Positions 45,285 to 52,837 of a stretch of 52,837 bases of DNA are shown one piece after another. The position numbers and the translations under genes were made by a program. The notes under the pieces were generated by a model. It searched no databases, was not told the DNA's origin, and saw only the letters and a program-made list of their open reading frames with translations. The first letter of the stretch is position 1; every line of letters begins with the position of its first letter. Source of the DNA: Alloprevotella sp. (lineage in GTDB: Bacteria > Bacteroidota > Bacteroidia > Bacteroidales > Muribaculaceae); the NCBI GenBank assembly GCA_023663135.1, contig JAMPIE010000017.1, positions 1-52,837 of the forward strand, read 5' to 3'.

Positions 45285-47809
45285 TCGTCAAGCGACTGCT
45301 TCTTGCCTCTTGCGGGGCTTTATTGCTGGCCGGGTGTTCCGACGACAAGGTCAACACAGGTCTCGGCTCAGGCGCCATCAACCTCGAAATCGCCGTAGAT
45401 ACCCATATTAAGGTGGCAGGCGACGCCTCGACCATCCCCGTAATAGACATTCAAGAGCCCTCGCCCGACGATTTTAACGTCTATATCACCGACACAGAGG
45501 GGAACAAGGCCCGCTGGAGCGGCATGAGCCCATCAGGCACCCAAGAGAGGCTGCTCCCCGGCCAATATGAACTGTCGGCCATATCGGGGGTAATTGGCGA
45601 TGAGGGGTTTAATACCCCCTGCTTCTATGCCTCCGCTCCGGTAGTGGTGAAGAATGGAGAGACTTCGAGAGTGTCGCTCAAAGCCTCCTTGGCCCACACA
45701 CTCGTTGAGGTCGATTATGCCCCCTCGGTGGCTGAAACTTTTGTCAATGTCACCGCCACTCTACATTCCGAAGGCGCGGGATATGTTGAGTATCCAATGG
45801 ATGCCACAGGCCCTCTTTTCCTCAAATCCGGCGATGTGTCAGTGAGTCTTGACGCCACCTACGTCGATGGTCGCTCCACCTCATTTGCCATTCTCACTCT
45901 CCCCGGGGCCGAAGCCGCCACATATTATAAGGTGACGATTGAGGCCGGACAGTCGGGAGGTTGCCCCTCACTCTCCGCCCGAGCCTCCACCGGCGAGAAG
46001 GCTTCCGTAACCCTTACTAAAGAATTTTTCGACTCCCCGGCCCCGAAGGTAGAGGCCCAGGGCTTCGTCTCGGGGCGCCCAGTGCCCTTAGCCGAAGGGG
46101 CTCTGCCCGCCACCCCCTTGCTGGCAAAGGTGACTTCGCGCCGCCTAAGCCATCTTTATTTCACCACCATTGCCCCCACATTAGGCTCAGCCTTCACCAT
46201 CGAGAAAGATCTCCTTGCCCTCACTCCTGCCGAGCAAGATTCCCTAAGGGCATACGGGCTCGAAGTATCGGGCCTTCATAAGGGTCAAGTCGCCGATGCG
46301 ACGATTGATTTTTCAAAGGTGGTGACCAATCTGCGCTATGTCTCCGATGCCATCCCCTCCACCTTTGCGCTTCAAGCTGTCGACTCCATGGGGCATGTCT
46401 CTGAGCCTCTTACCCTCGCCATCGACCTCAGCCCGGTGGCTCTATCAATTGAGAGCGTGTCAGATGCCGTAATCGGTGCCAACATCGCCATCGTCAACAT
46501 CAATTCGTCGTCGCCCGACCTAAAGGGCAACATTGCAATAGATGCTCTCAATGAAGATGATAACAGATGGACACCGCTCGAGATCATCTCATGCACTCCC
46601 CAGACAGATGGCCTGGTGATGGTAACCTTTGTCGTGCCTGAAGGGACTGAGACAGTCACAGCTCGCCTCTCCTTCTGCGGCCAGGAGAGGGAAGTGTTTA
46701 AGGTGGAGCGTTCGATGCCCGAGTTTACCCTCGAGGCCGACCCCTATGCCCTTCATGTCAACGTAAAGGTCGCAGCCACCGACCCCAAGATGACCCCCGT
46801 CGTGGCCGCCTCACTGCAATTTTTTGACACAGACGGCAGCCGCATGCTCTTGGTGGAGCGCCACCCCGAAGAGGGGCTCGTGACCATCTCCGGCCTGGAG
46901 GCCGCCAGGAATTATCGGCTCACGGCCGGGATGCGGCCTACGGCTCCATCACCCTCCGAAGCCTCCGCCATAATCGACTTCAAGACCGAAGCCGCACTAC
47001 AAATACCCAATGCCGACTTTGAAGACATCTACTTCAATGCACTAAAATATACCGATATGCCATCGGGGGGCAGGTATTCGCAAAACAGTGTGGAGATCTT
47101 CAACCGACAAAACCACACCAGCTTTGACCATCAGCTGCCAAGCCATTGGGCCACCGTCAACGCCAAGACCTTCTGCCGCCAAGCCACCAACATCAATACC
47201 TGGTATCTCGCACCATCTGCCTATACCGTCTCCGACGCTTATGCCGGCGCTTATGCCGTGAGGCTCGACTGCGTGGGCTATGACATCCAGGGAGCTCCCA
47301 TCCCCGACTACCTCCAATCGTCGCTCCCCTACACCGACTATAGCCAAAACATCCCCATGGGCTATGAGCGAGCCGCCGGCCGCCTGTTTCTCGGCGACTA
47401 TTGGTTTGACCCGGCAAACAATTATGAGCAATATTACGAGGGGATACCATTCGAGTCGCGACCATCGTCGCTCAACGGAGCCTACAAATTTATCCCCGCA
47501 CCGGCCGACCCTCACGCCGCCGGAATAGCTCGCATCGAGGTGCTTGGAGCTGTCTACGGCACCGAGGTGGTGCTTGCGAGCAGTGAGCTAATCCTCACTC
47601 CTACCCTCTCATATACCCTCTTCAGCATCCCGCTCCAATATCGGCGAACCGACGTAAAGGCCTCCAGCCTGCGCATCCTCTTTGCCGCCTCCGACAAGAT
47701 GGGCGACATGGAGAGCGAGACAGCCTCCATCTCCGTCACCCCCTTCCTCGCCTCAGCCACTCTTCGAGGCAGCTCTCTCTGGATTGACAATCTATCCTTA
47801 GGATACTGA
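45281..47809 (+). CDS. Surface lipoprotein with DUF4493 and PCMD domains
   Basis: 842 residues. Lipoprotein signal with lipobox LLAGC (Cys19), followed by SDDK, which resembles the acidic surface-export signal of Bacteroidota lipoproteins. A DUF4493-type domain comes first (about 30-235; FNTPCFYAS and LLPGQYELSAISG typical), then a linker with Ig/fibronectin-like strands (about 260-590), then a C-terminal PCMD domain (about 600-842: IPNADFEDIYFN, SHWATVN, AAGRLFLGDYWF, LWIDNLSLGY). PCMD was proposed to bind or process carbohydrate, but the function is unproven. It opens the four-gene surface locus and overlaps rlmB by 4 bases. Confidence 0.82.
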   Translation: MIVKRLLLASCGALLLAGCSDDKVNTGLGSGAINLEIAVDTHIKVAGDASTIPVIDIQEPSPDDFNVYITDTEGNKARWSGMSPSGTQERLLPGQYELSAISGVIGDEGFNTPCFYASAPVVVKNGETSRVSLKASLAHTLVEVDYAPSVAETFVNVTATLHSEGAGYVEYPMDATGPLFLKSGDVSVSLDATYVDGRSTSFAILTLPGAEAATYYKVTIEAGQSGGCPSLSARASTGEKASVTLTKEFFDSPAPKVEAQGFVSGRPVPLAEGALPATPLLAKVTSRRLSHLYFTTIAPTLGSAFTIEKDLLALTPAEQDSLRAYGLEVSGLHKGQVADATIDFSKVVTNLRYVSDAIPSTFALQAVDSMGHVSEPLTLAIDLSPVALSIESVSDAVIGANIAIVNINSSSPDLKGNIAIDALNEDDNRWTPLEIISCTPQTDGLVMVTFVVPEGTETVTARLSFCGQEREVFKVERSMPEFTLEADPYALHVNVKVAATDPKMTPVVAASLQFFDTDGSRMLLVERHPEEGLVTISGLEAARNYRLTAGMRPTAPSPSEASAIIDFKTEAALQIPNADFEDIYFNALKYTDMPSGGRYSQNSVEIFNRQNHTSFDHQLPSHWATVNAKTFCRQATNINTWYLAPSAYTVSDAYAGAYAVRLDCVGYDIQGAPIPDYLQSSLPYTDYSQNIPMGYERAAGRLFLGDYWFDPANNYEQYYEGIPFESRPSSLNGAYKFIPAPADPHAAGIARIEVLGAVYGTEVVLASSELILTPTLSYTLFSIPLQYRRTDVKASSLRILFAASDKMGDMESETASISVTPFLASATLRGSSLWIDNLSLGY

Positions 47810-47863
47810 CCCTCATATCAATAGCAACCCCATCCATTCATCATCATCCATAACCTACCGACT

Positions 47864-48616
47864 GTGAACTCAGCCATCCGACATATTGCCACGGCCATCG
47901 CTCTTGCCCTCATATCGCTGATATTGCCTCAGGCCGTTGACGCGCAAGAGACCTTCAAGCGAGGCCTTGAGCATATCACATTTATTCCTAAGGGACAATG
48001 GATCACCGGCGTATCGGTCAACTATACCCAGAGCCACCAAGACAACTACCAGTTTCTTATCGTCGAAAATCTCTCGGGCGACACCTACTCCTTCAAGGTG
48101 AGCCCAATGCTCTTCTATTCCTTCAAGGACAATCTGGCCGGCGGCGGTCGATTCTCCTACGAGCGCTCCATGACCGACCTCGACCGCGGAAACGTCATCA
48201 TCGACTCTGAGACCTCCTATGACTTTGACAATCTGCATCAGCTCTCGTCCAACTATTTTGTGACCGGCGCCCTCAGATATTACATCTCCATGGGCAACTC
48301 CACCCGCTTTGGCCTCTTCAACGAGCTTCAGCTCAAGCTCGGCGGCGGACAATCTAAGATAGTCAATGGCTTGGGCGACGACCTCACCGGGACATTTGAG
48401 CGAAACTTCCAAGCCTCCGTGGGCCTCTCCCCCGGCCTTATTATGTTTCTCTCCAACTACTCAGCCATCGAAGTCAACGTCGGTGTGCTCGGCTTTGGGT
48501 ACACTCACACCAAGGCAACTACCGATCGCGTCTTTGTCTCCAATCGCAAGAGCCATCACGCCAACTTTAAAGTAAACCTCTTTTCCATCTCCTTTGGAGT
48601 GGCCTTTTACCTATAA
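47864..48616 (+). CDS. Outer-membrane beta-barrel protein, first of a tandem pair
   Basis: 250 residues, GTG start, signal peptide with cleavage after VDA (residue about 26). The mature part is a run of alternating short strands (KVSPMLFYSF, FVTGALRYYI, SVGLSPGLIM, FKVNLFSISFGVAFYL), as in small 8-10-strand outer-membrane barrels, and the protein ends in a hydrophobic strand. The opening HITFIPKGQW recurs in the next protein (FIPKGQW), as do the FNE..L.....QS/S..R loop and LSPGL. The start lies 54 bases after the lipoprotein. Function unknown. Confidence 0.75.
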   Translation: MNSAIRHIATAIALALISLILPQAVDAQETFKRGLEHITFIPKGQWITGVSVNYTQSHQDNYQFLIVENLSGDTYSFKVSPMLFYSFKDNLAGGGRFSYERSMTDLDRGNVIIDSETSYDFDNLHQLSSNYFVTGALRYYISMGNSTRFGLFNELQLKLGGGQSKIVNGLGDDLTGTFERNFQASVGLSPGLIMFLSNYSAIEVNVGVLGFGYTHTKATTDRVFVSNRKSHHANFKVNLFSISFGVAFYL

Positions 48617-48628
48617 TCACGAGCCGCT

Positions 48629-49477
48629 ATGCTTAAGACCATCATTACATCAATCTGTCTGATTGCGGCTTGCTTTGCGGCATCAGCCACCGAGGTGGGC
48701 GACACCATCATCCGCCGCAAGGGAGCCATCCCCCTAAACCGCCCCACAGAGACCGTCGTGGTGGGTGGCGACACCGTCTCCATCGTCCTTCCGCAGAAAA
48801 ACTATGGGCGCTTTGACCGCGGCCTCTACAACTATCTTTTCATTCCCAAGGGGCAATGGGCCTTTGGCCTTACGGCCTCCTACTCAGAGTTTAACGCCGA
48901 TGACGTGCAGCTGCTGTCATATCTCAACGACTTTGACTTTGACGGCAAGCAATATTCAATCCGCCCCACGGTGAGCTATTTCGTCAAAAACAATCAAGCC
49001 CTCGGCCTCAAGCTCGGCTACACCCGTCGCGATGGCAATCTGGGGCGCCTCGCCGTGGACTTCGACGATGACCTCTCCTTTGATGTCCGCGACGTAAGCT
49101 ATTCCTCTACCGACTATTCCATAGGCATCTTTTACCGCAACTACGTAGGGCTGGGCACCATGAAACGCTTTGCCGTCTTCAACGAAGTGGACCTCTCGTT
49201 TGCCTCCGGCTCCTCGCGCTTCATCCGCTCCTACAACAATATACCCAAGGACACGCGTACCACCATGGCCGAGGCCTCGCTCAACTTCTCGCCCGGCCTC
49301 TGTGTCTTCATCATGGATAACGTAAACTTCAATGTGTCGTTTGGCATCTTTGGACTGAAGATGCGCAAGGAGCGCCAGACCACCGACGGCGTTGATCATG
49401 GCTCGCGTTTCTCATCCGGAGCCAACTTCCGCTTCAACATATTCAACATCAACTTTGGCCTGGGCGTAAACATATGA
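48629..49477 (+). CDS. Outer-membrane beta-barrel protein, second of a tandem pair
   Basis: 282 residues, signal peptide with cleavage after SASA (about 20). After a 55-residue extension not found in the first copy (GAIPLNRPTETVVVGGD), it has LFIPKGQWAFGLTASY, VSYFVKNNQALGLKLGY, FAVFNEVDLSFASGSS, LNFSPGLCVFIM and a final FRFNIFNINFGLGVNI. These parallel the first copy in order, so the pair arose by duplication. Starts 12 bases after it. The extension might reach into the periplasm or bind a partner; function unknown. Confidence 0.75.
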   Translation: MLKTIITSICLIAACFAASATEVGDTIIRRKGAIPLNRPTETVVVGGDTVSIVLPQKNYGRFDRGLYNYLFIPKGQWAFGLTASYSEFNADDVQLLSYLNDFDFDGKQYSIRPTVSYFVKNNQALGLKLGYTRRDGNLGRLAVDFDDDLSFDVRDVSYSSTDYSIGIFYRNYVGLGTMKRFAVFNEVDLSFASGSSRFIRSYNNIPKDTRTTMAEASLNFSPGLCVFIMDNVNFNVSFGIFGLKMRKERQTTDGVDHGSRFSSGANFRFNIFNINFGLGVNI

Positions 49478-51072
49478 TACTCCGTAAACTCATTCTCGCA
49501 GGGGCCGCTGCCCTCTTGGCTTTCGTAGCCCCGTCGTGTATCTCCGACTCCGACATCCCTTATCCCAACATCCAGGCCAACATCATGGCATTTGCCGTCG
49601 AGGGACAGACACGCACCGCCGTCATTGACACTCTCAAGCGTTCTGTCGCTCTCTCCATCAACGACTCGGTCAATCCCCGCAGCGTCAAGGTGACTCGCTT
49701 TGAGTTGGCGCCCAACGCAAAGCTCGTGACCGACACAGCCGTGATAACTTCCGGCATTGACCTCACCGATACCCTCTTCCTGACCCTCAAAGTCTATCGC
49801 GACTATGTGTGGACCATTACAGCCGTGCGCAATGTGACGCGCGAATTTGCCGTCGAGGGGCAGGTGGGCCCTGCCATCATCGATCCCGAGGCCCACACCA
49901 TTGAGGTCAACGTGGGCTCGACAGTAGATCTTACAGCCGTGAAGGTGACCGCCATGAAGCTCGCCGGGGCCACTGCCACCTATTCTCCTGAGCTTGTCGG
50001 AGAGGCTACAGACTTCACCAGCCCCGTTAAGGTTATCGTGACCGACTATGGAGTGGCAGAGCAATGGACTGTGACCATCACCAAGACAGTGCTTACAGCC
50101 GAGCTCACATCCGTCGACCCATGGACCTCAGTGGCATGGCTTCATGCCTCAGTGGCCGAGGGCACCGACTGCCGCTTTGAGTGGCGCCGAGTCGGCTCAG
50201 AAGCCTGGCAGGCCGCGCCCGATGGATGGGTAGCAAAGGGCGTGGAAGGCGAGATGATATGTCGTCTGGTCCATCTCAATCCATCCACTGACTATGAAGC
50301 GCGAGTGGTCGACGTGACCACCGATGCCGCTTCGCCCGAGATAAGCTTCACCACCGGAGAGGCTCGTCAGCTCCCTAACAGCGACTTCTCCAACTGGTGG
50401 CTCGATGGGAAGATATGGTGCCCATGGGCCAAGGATGGCGAGCCCTTCTGGGGCACCGGCAACAAGGGGGCCACTACACTCGGCGACTCCAACACAACAC
50501 CTTTAGCCGATGCAGACTCCTCCACAGGCTATGGCGGAGCATCGCTTGAGACCCGTTTTGTGGGTATTGCCATGCTTGGTAAGCTCGCTGCCGGCAACCT
50601 CTTTACCGGGACTTATGTCCGCACTGATGGCACCAACGGAGTGCTCTCCTTTGGCCGCCCCTTCACCGACCGTCCCACAGCCCTGCGCGCCACCATTAAA
50701 TATAAGACCGCTACAATCTCCCACTCCTCTACGAGTTTCCAATACCTTAAGGGACAGCCCGATACATGCGTCGTATGGTGTGCGCTCATCGACTCCGATG
50801 AACCCTTTGAGATACGCACCAAGCCCTCTGACCGACACCTCTTTGACGAGCACGGCCCCGAGGTGATTGCTTATGGGCGCTTCCAGCAAGGCTCTGACAT
50901 CGACGAGTTTACCACCGTGGACATTCCCCTGAGATATGTGGCTACCGACCGTGTGCCGAAGTATATCCTTGTGGTGGCTTCAGCCTCTAAGTATGGCGAT
51001 TATTTCACAGGCGGAGCCGGCGCATTGCTCACCATCCGCTCATATTCGCTCCTGTATGATTATCCCGACTGA
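49474..51072 (+). CDS. Surface lipoprotein with Ig-like repeats, FN3-like and PCMD domains
   Basis: 532 residues. Lipoprotein signal with Cys22 (VAPSC, a loose lipobox as is common in this phylum), then ISDSD, an acidic surface-export-like stretch. Two tandem strand-rich repeats at about 35-115 and 116-205 both open FAVEGQ (DUF5018-like), then a fibronectin-type segment at about 206-298. The PCMD domain follows (about 299-532: QLPNSDFSNWW, FWGTGN, AAGNLFTGTY, SFGRPFTDRPTALRA). It overlaps the barrel gene by 4 bases (ATGA). It shares the C-terminal domain with the first lipoprotein but not the front part. Confidence 0.8.
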   Translation: MILRKLILAGAAALLAFVAPSCISDSDIPYPNIQANIMAFAVEGQTRTAVIDTLKRSVALSINDSVNPRSVKVTRFELAPNAKLVTDTAVITSGIDLTDTLFLTLKVYRDYVWTITAVRNVTREFAVEGQVGPAIIDPEAHTIEVNVGSTVDLTAVKVTAMKLAGATATYSPELVGEATDFTSPVKVIVTDYGVAEQWTVTITKTVLTAELTSVDPWTSVAWLHASVAEGTDCRFEWRRVGSEAWQAAPDGWVAKGVEGEMICRLVHLNPSTDYEARVVDVTTDAASPEISFTTGEARQLPNSDFSNWWLDGKIWCPWAKDGEPFWGTGNKGATTLGDSNTTPLADADSSTGYGGASLETRFVGIAMLGKLAAGNLFTGTYVRTDGTNGVLSFGRPFTDRPTALRATIKYKTATISHSSTSFQYLKGQPDTCVVWCALIDSDEPFEIRTKPSDRHLFDEHGPEVIAYGRFQQGSDIDEFTTVDIPLRYVATDRVPKYILVVASASKYGDYFTGGAGALLTIRSYSLLYDYPD

Positions 51073-51087
51073 CCACTGCAATAACCT

Positions 51088-51849
51088 ATGATAGCACTAT
51101 TTTCAGCTACCGGCAACAGTAGCCTTGTGGCTCGGGCCCTCAGCCCCCTGATAGGGGGCGAGGAGCCTCGGCCACTGCTATCTCTGAGTCAATCAGACTT
51201 AGAGGGGCAGAGGAGGATAGTGTGGGTGATGCCGGTCCATGCGTGGGGTGTGCCTCCGGTGATAGCTCAAGTGATTAAGCGCCTGCGGTTTGCGGCCGAC
51301 GTTGAGCAATATTTAGTGTTGACTTGCGGCGATGACACAGGCTATGCCGATAGGGAGTTTAGGCGACTGTTGGAGCGCAGTGGGGGAAAACTCAAGGGGG
51401 CTTTTTCAGTGAGGATGCCCAACACCTATGTGCTACTCCCAGGGATGGACACCGACACAGAGAGCGTCATGGCTCAGAAGCTGCTCGATGCGCCTGAGCG
51501 TATTGCCTTTATAGCCAAAGCAATACGCCATCATGTGGGGCTGGCTGACGTGAGGCGTGGATCGATGCCATGGGTCAAGAGCGGAGTGTTGCGCCCATTG
51601 TTTAGGCGCTTCTTGATGTCACCGAGACCATTCCACGTCGTAGAGCGCGACTGCAAGCGCTGCGGAGGGTGTTCCAAGGCATGCCCGTTGGGCAACATCA
51701 CAATGAGCGAAGAGCGGCTGCCACAGTGGGGAAGCCGGTGTGCCACCTGCCTGGCCTGCTATCATGTGTGTCCGGCTCATGCCGTGGCTTATGGGCGAGC
51801 CACTCGCCACAAGGGGCAATATAGAGCCCCGCAGAGGCTCACCGAGTGA
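51088..51849 (+). CDS. EFR1-type flavodoxin-ferredoxin protein
   Basis: 253 residues: a flavodoxin-like front (FSATGNSSLVARAL phosphate loop at 5-18; VMPVHAWGVPPVI FMN-contact region), then two [4Fe-4S] ferredoxin motifs, CKRCGGCSKACP and CATCLACYHVCP. This EFR1 arrangement is common in anaerobes and carries low-potential electrons; its partners are unknown. 15 bases after the PCMD lipoprotein. Its last 11 bases overlap the end of the opposing GIN gene. Confidence 0.9.
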   Translation: MIALFSATGNSSLVARALSPLIGGEEPRPLLSLSQSDLEGQRRIVWVMPVHAWGVPPVIAQVIKRLRFAADVEQYLVLTCGDDTGYADREFRRLLERSGGKLKGAFSVRMPNTYVLLPGMDTDTESVMAQKLLDAPERIAFIAKAIRHHVGLADVRRGSMPWVKSGVLRPLFRRFLMSPRPFHVVERDCKRCGGCSKACPLGNITMSEERLPQWGSRCATCLACYHVCPAHAVAYGRATRHKGQYRAPQRLTE

Positions 51850-52549
51850 GGGGAGCGGTCTTGACCCCGACAGTGCGATTTTTTATGGTCGGCTTGCCAA
51901 GGTAATAGACAGTGCCGGAGCCGAGGCCGCTGATGGTCAAGGCATCGGAAGCGTTGACGCCGATAGAGCCGGTGCCGGTGATGCGGCATTTGGCCTCGCG
52001 CGCTATGAGCTCATCGGCCTGAATGGTGCCCGATCCGAGAGACGAGAGCTTCACCAGCTCAGACTTTCCGCCAAGGACAATCTCGCCATTGCCGGTGCGG
52101 ATAGAGGCATCAATCGTCGGGTGGCTAAGATTGCGAGCCATGATGCGACCATTACCGACCAAGACAAGCTGAAGCTTGGGCGCGGGGGCCACACTCTCAA
52201 TGACGAGGCGACCCGATCCATTGTTTTCGGCGCGAGTGAGGAAGGTGGAATATATGGTAACTATTGGGAGCGAGGGAGCTGATGAGACCGCCTCGGGCGC
52301 GAGCTGAAGCTCAATCTTGTTGCCATCAGGCTGAAAGATAAAGGCACTGGCTTGGTCGGGGAGAGCAGTGAAGGTGACATGACCGGCTGAGTCGGCCGAG
52401 CAGCGATAGATGACGTTTATGTCGTCGACAATCTTAAGCTCAGTGAAATCGTTGACCTTGAGGTCATATTTCGAAGGGCTGCCGGCAAAGGCATTAAGAG
52501 CTGAGAGCATCAGGGCCAACATGGGCAGCATCATATATCTTAGCGTCAT
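51839..52549 (-). CDS. GIN-domain (DUF2807) exported protein
   Basis: 236 residues with a signal peptide (about 1-22; ALNAFA|GSP) and a right-handed beta-helix-like GIN domain. The domain shows regular GxG repeats: LVGNGRIMARN, RTGNGEIVLGG, SLGSGTIQADE, GTGSIGVN, GLGSGTVYYLG. This family is found in outer-surface or periplasmic proteins of Bacteroidota; function unknown. No lipobox, so periplasmic or secreted. Its own promoter is probably at 52580-52611. Confidence 0.85.
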   Translation of the reverse strand: MTLRYMMLPMLALMLSALNAFAGSPSKYDLKVNDFTELKIVDDINVIYRCSADSAGHVTFTALPDQASAFIFQPDGNKIELQLAPEAVSSAPSLPIVTIYSTFLTRAENNGSGRLVIESVAPAPKLQLVLVGNGRIMARNLSHPTIDASIRTGNGEIVLGGKSELVKLSSLGSGTIQADELIAREAKCRITGTGSIGVNASDALTISGLGSGTVYYLGKPTIKNRTVGVKTAPLTR

Positions 52550-52579
52550 CTCTGTCTTGATTGAATTAATTATTGGCCG

Positions 52580-52611
52580 TAAAGATACAAATAAAAGCTA
52601 TGATGGCGAAA
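52580..52611 (-). promoter_or_regulatory. Likely promoter of the GIN gene
   Basis: On the minus strand TTTC (52611-52608), 20-base spacer, TATCTTTA (52587-52580): one mismatch in each element from the Bacteroidota consensus. About 30 bases before the start codon. Confidence 0.35.
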
Positions 52612-52621
52612 CGTATGAGAG

Positions 52622-52837
52622 ATGAAGGCCAGATATGTGGACAAAAAGGCCAAGGCTCGACTTCAGAAATGGAAGAATGTCAAGGAACAATTTGCCGACG
52701 CATGGGTGACAAGTAATCTTCAAAAAATAACTTGGTGGAATTTCTTGTCTTTTTTGGCATCTTTTTCAGCTCAGTTTAGTCATGTAGCTCGCTACACTCC
52801 TGCACTTTCACCAAAAAATCTGCACCAAAAAATCCTG
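52622..52837 (+). other. Open frame running off the window end, overlapping the repeat
   Basis: ATG at 52622 opens a 72-codon frame with no stop before the window ends. The first 30 codons are Lys-rich (KARYVDKKAKARLQKWKN); the rest, from SNLQKITWWNFLSFLASF, is the repeat sequence. Because the left repeat copy has the same frame pattern but no matching start, I think this is repeat sequence read through by chance rather than a gene. A truncated real gene remains possible. Confidence 0.25.
52712..52735 (+). repeat. Right copy of the inverted 24-base repeat
   Basis: Exact reverse complement of 30-53. AT-rich sequence continues to the window end and includes a stretch (52760-52837) encoding SAQFSHVARYTPALSPKNLHQ in the same frame. 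Both copies read outwards from the window. Confidence 0.75.

Noticed and set aside
45281..51072. A classical polysaccharide utilisation locus
   Set aside because: No SusC-like TonB-dependent receptor, SusD-like protein, glycosidase or hybrid two-component regulator is present.
1..52837. tRNA, rRNA, CRISPR array, prophage or integrative element
   Set aside because: Intergenic gaps were read on both strands; no cloverleaf-like end, repeat-spacer array, integrase or phage gene was seen.

Overview
The window looks like a chromosomal segment of a high-GC member of the Bacteroidales. I infer this from several traits. Promoters fit the Bacteroidota pattern (TTTG about 19-20 bases before TAnnTTTG). 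Start codons are preceded by AT-rich stretches rather than strong Shine-Dalgarno sites. Several families and fusions are typical of the phylum: a MurF-alanine racemase fusion, a GH3-serine hydrolase fusion, DUF3822, DUF4835, GSCFA, DUF2723, DUF4493/PCMD lipoproteins and a GIN-domain protein. A Muribaculaceae-like gut bacterium is my best guess, but the family is not proven by the sequence alone. I see no rRNA, tRNA, CRISPR array, transposase or prophage.

Layout: 297-4899 (+) is a leucine operon leuA-leuC-leuD-leuB with a good promoter and a terminator, followed by a small lipoprotein gene. 5731-15256 (-) holds three transcription units: rplS alone; speA-truA-DUF3822-rsmD-LMW phosphatase; and a glycosyltransferase-flavodiiron protein-helicase set. 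15454-22098 (+) holds a large DUF2723 membrane protein, a polysaccharide deacetylase, queG, a flippase-like membrane protein and flavodoxin. 22218-28932 (-) runs lgt-bioD-exonuclease-5'-nucleotidase-GH3/serine hydrolase. 29042-33745 (+) runs GSCFA-murF/alr-sodium:alanine symporter, with almost no space between genes. A convergent BASS-like transporter follows (33723-34724, -).

34949-51849 (+) is a long same-strand block: patatin phospholipase, GH13 amylase, prs (with terminator), dnaN, an epsilon-like exonuclease, coaBC, DUF4835, recN and rlmB. It then enters a four-gene cell-surface locus, in which a DUF4493/PCMD lipoprotein, two tandem paralogous beta-barrel proteins and a second PCMD lipoprotein follow each other closely, and ends with an EFR1-type flavodoxin-ferredoxin protein. 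A GIN-domain protein (-) closes the gene-rich part.

The most unusual items are the surface locus (45281-51072), the GSCFA/murF-alr coupling, and an inverted 24-base repeat whose two copies lie almost at the two ends of the window (30-53 and 52712-52735). Both copies read outwards with a shared SNLQKITW coding pattern. This suggests a dispersed repeat at which an assembly may have stopped.
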